A stretch of DNA of 8,487 nucleotides from Candidatus Kapaibacterium sp. (GTDB taxonomy: Bacteria > Bacteroidota > Ignavibacteria > Kapaibacteriales > Kapaibacteriaceae): assembly GCA_030830285.1 (NCBI GenBank), contig JAURNF010000108.1:1-8487 (forward strand), given 5' to 3'. Of this stretch, positions 7,027-8,487 are shown in pieces (the first letter of the stretch is position 1; every line of letters starts with the position of its first letter). The notes under the pieces were generated by a model that did not search any database, was not told the DNA's origin, and saw only the letters and a program-made list of their open reading frames with translations. A program made the translations under genes and the position numbers.

Positions 7027-7911
7027 ATGGATCTCGAGGATCTTGCTACCGACGTTTTGCAGCGATGCAATGACAACGACGTGCGGGCCATCGCATGTGT
7101 CGATGTCGACTATCCCAGCGACCTTCGGAAGCTCGCATCGCAACCACCCGTGATCTATATCCGAGGAACGTTGCCACGTCAGCCCAGCATTGCCGTTGTT
7201 GGAACGCGTGCGCACACAATGCAATACGGCAAGCCGGTAACCGAGTACCTCGTCGCAGAATGGACCCGTGCAGGATGCGCTATTGTGAGCGGACTCGCCC
7301 AGGGGATCGACACGATTGCACACGACACCTGTGTGCGTCACGCAGGCGTGACAGTTGCGGTGATTGCCAGCGGGATCGATCGCATCACCCCTCGTACAGC
7401 GCAGGATCTAGCAGCACGTATCCTCGACGCCGGCGGCTGCATCATCTCGGAGCATCCTTGCGGCGTCAAGGCCTATGCTCCGGCGTTTCCCGCGCGCAAT
7501 CGCATCATCGCGGCCCTGAGCAACGCAGTCGTTGTTACCGAAAGCAAGGCACAGGGAGGCGCACTGATCACTGCGAACATGGCTCGCGACATCGGCGTGC
7601 CGGTGTATGCCGTGCCCGGTCCCATCACATCGACGCGCAGCAGCGGGTGCAATGCGCTCATTCGTGATGGACATGCGCGGATGTTGATGCATCCCAGTGA
7701 CGTGGCGCACTACATGCAGCTCACCGATCATCAACATGCGCAACTGCGGGGCGGAGTCGATTCCATCGACACCACATCGGCCGCTGCCATCGACGATATC
7801 GCCCATGCATGGTCGTGCAGTATTGCCGAGGCGCGCACACGACTTGCCTTGATGGAACTTGATGGAAGCGTAACAGTGTTGCCCGGCGGGTTGTATGTGA
7901 TTCCTCCCTAA
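7027..7911 (+). CDS. dprA: DNA-processing protein DprA (Smf)
   Basis: 294 residues from ATG 7027, although homology clearly extends upstream to about 6898 (see the extension entry). DprA is a cytosolic protein that binds incoming single-stranded DNA and loads RecA during natural transformation. The Rossmann-fold core is complete: IAVVGTR (55-61), SGLAQGID followed by IAH (88-98), ASGIDRITP (114-122), SEHPCG (141-146), FPARNRIIAALS (154-165), GGALITANMA (177-186; the family usually has SGAL) and YAVPGP (194-199). The last ~50 residues (IDDIAHAWSCSIAEARTRLALMELDGSV...GGLYVIP) form the DprA winged-helix domain, often called DprA_WH. Without the upstream part the protein would lack most of its N-terminal SAM-like helical domain. 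It lies immediately after the methyltransferase-like gene in the same reading frame, and fni starts 17 bases after its stop. The identity is secure; the start is not. Confidence 0.93.
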   Translation: MDLEDLATDVLQRCNDNDVRAIACVDVDYPSDLRKLASQPPVIYIRGTLPRQPSIAVVGTRAHTMQYGKPVTEYLVAEWTRAGCAIVSGLAQGIDTIAHDTCVRHAGVTVAVIASGIDRITPRTAQDLAARILDAGGCIISEHPCGVKAYAPAFPARNRIIAALSNAVVVTESKAQGGALITANMARDIGVPVYAVPGPITSTRSSGCNALIRDGHARMLMHPSDVAHYMQLTDHQHAQLRGGVDSIDTTSAAAIDDIAHAWSCSIAEARTRLALMELDGSVTVLPGGLYVIPP

Positions 7912-7917
7912 CGCCCC

Positions 7918-7931
7918 TATCTTGCACCATG
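7918..7931 (+). promoter_or_regulatory. TATNTT box 11 nt before the ATG of fni (putative -7 element)
   Basis: TATCTTGC at 7918-7925 is followed by ACC and ATG at 7929. The eight-base box is identical to that at 1071, with the same spacing to the ATG. TTG at 7891-7893, with a 24-base gap, is a possible but rather distant -33 element. The box sits in the 17-base gap after dprA and suggests that fni can be transcribed independently. Confidence 0.5.
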
Positions 7932-8487
7932 TCTATCGCATCCCGCAAAGAACAGCACGTCAACCTTTCCCTCTCAGGGAAGGCAACCTTCCGTGAGAAG
8001 ACTGCGGGGTTTGAGCAGTATGAGTTCGACTACTGTGCGCTACCCGAATGTGATTTCGGCGACGTACGAGTCGATACCACCTTCCTCGGCATGCCGCTGC
8101 AACGTCCGTTCCTGGTAACGGGCATGACAGGTGGGTATCCCGACGCGGAGCGCATCAATGCCGGCATCGCCCGCGCGTGTGCAGAAACTGGCATTGCCAT
8201 GGGCGTCGGCTCCATGCGAGCTGCGCTCGCTTCGTCAACACCCGACCCAAGCTTTGGTGTTGTGCGCGAGGTGTCATCCAGCATTCCCGTGATTGCGAAC
8301 CTCGGCGCGGCACAGCTCGCCATCTGGCATCGCGATGGATCACTGCTCGACATGGTCGATCGCGCACTTGACATGATTGAGGCGCGAGCTCTTGCCGTGC
8401 ATCTCAACCCACTGCAGGAGTTACTCCAACCAGAGGGTGAACCTGCCTTCCTTGGTGTACTCGACGCCATCGCAAGCGTCGTCGCGA
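7929..8487 (+). CDS. fni: Type 2 isopentenyl-diphosphate delta-isomerase, N-terminal part (3' end outside window)
   Basis: The first 186 residues are visible, roughly half of this FMN-dependent cytosolic enzyme that interconverts isopentenyl and dimethylallyl diphosphate for isoprenoid synthesis. Family motifs in order: SRKEQH (5-10, substrate-phosphate binding), TAGFEQYEF, then ALPE (25-40), FLVTGMTGG (61-69, flavin-binding region), GVGSMRAAL (92-100), VIANLGAAQL (121-130) and HLNPLQELLQPEGE (158-171). In the last motif the Gln and Glu are the proposed acid/base and magnesium residues. The type 1 (Nudix) isomerase is unrelated. The start at 7929 matches the family start and has the promoter-like box 11 bases upstream. 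No in-frame stop occurs before the window ends, so the gene continues outside. All visible key residues are present. Confidence 0.95.
   Translation, partial: MSIASRKEQHVNLSLSGKATFREKTAGFEQYEFDYCALPECDFGDVRVDTTFLGMPLQRPFLVTGMTGGYPDAERINAGIARACAETGIAMGVGSMRAALASSTPDPSFGVVREVSSSIPVIANLGAAQLAIWHRDGSLLDMVDRALDMIEARALAVHLNPLQELLQPEGEPAFLGVLDAIASVVA
7965..7992 (+). repeat. Two mutually exclusive hairpins within the first codons of fni
   Basis: CTTTCCC (7965-7971) can pair with GGGAAGG (7977-7983), including one G-U pair. GGAAGG (7978-7983) can instead pair with CCTTCC (7987-7992) across a CAA loop. The shared arm makes the two alternatives exclusive, as in attenuator-like switches. The segment is coding, so this may be chance. 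Confidence 0.3.

Overview
The window is a compact, gene-dense piece of bacterial chromosome of moderately high GC with every recognisable gene on the + strand. There is no sign of an insertion sequence, CRISPR array, tRNA or rRNA, and no gene-free stretch longer than about 160 bases. Starts lack Shine-Dalgarno sequences. Three gene starts instead carry a TATNTT-type box exactly 11 bases before the ATG, which resembles the -7 element (TAnnTTTG) of the Bacteroidota/Chlorobiota group. With a type 2 IPP isomerase and a secreted PepP-like peptidase, this suggests a Bacteroidota/Chlorobiota-lineage organism (Ignavibacteria or Kapabacteria-like). The taxonomic placement is inference.

Layout: (1) the C-terminal end of tryptophan 2,3-dioxygenase; (2) comF 6 bases after it, with its zinc-finger cysteines lost; (3) a secreted M24B Xaa-Pro aminopeptidase with its own start-proximal promoter-like box; (4) a GlmM/phosphomannomutase-type phosphohexomutase with a second such box embedded in an 8-bp inverted repeat; (5) a 1001-aa protein whose ATG overlaps the end of (4); (6) dprA; (7) the N-terminal part of type 2 isopentenyl-diphosphate isomerase (fni) with a third box, running off the window.

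The most unusual gene is (5). Its C-terminal half closely resembles the target-recognition and linker part of large N6-adenine DNA methyltransferases of the Type IIG/HsdM-like class. The SAM-binding motif is degenerate, the NPPY catalytic motif is absent, and an N-terminal nuclease-like fold has no D/ExK. It looks like a DNA-recognition protein derived from a restriction-modification enzyme and kept in a housekeeping cluster next to dprA, within 6 kb of comF. The second oddity is dprA. Its conserved N-terminal region is open in frame all the way back to the amber stop of gene (5), but contains no ATG, GTG or TTG until residue position 7027. The nearest ATG (6890) is in another frame and sits at the foot of a 7-bp hairpin.

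Predicted transcription units (inference from gaps and boxes): kynA-comF; the M24 peptidase; phosphohexomutase-gene 5-dprA; fni onward. Apart from the comF/dprA DNA-uptake theme, the genes do not form one pathway.
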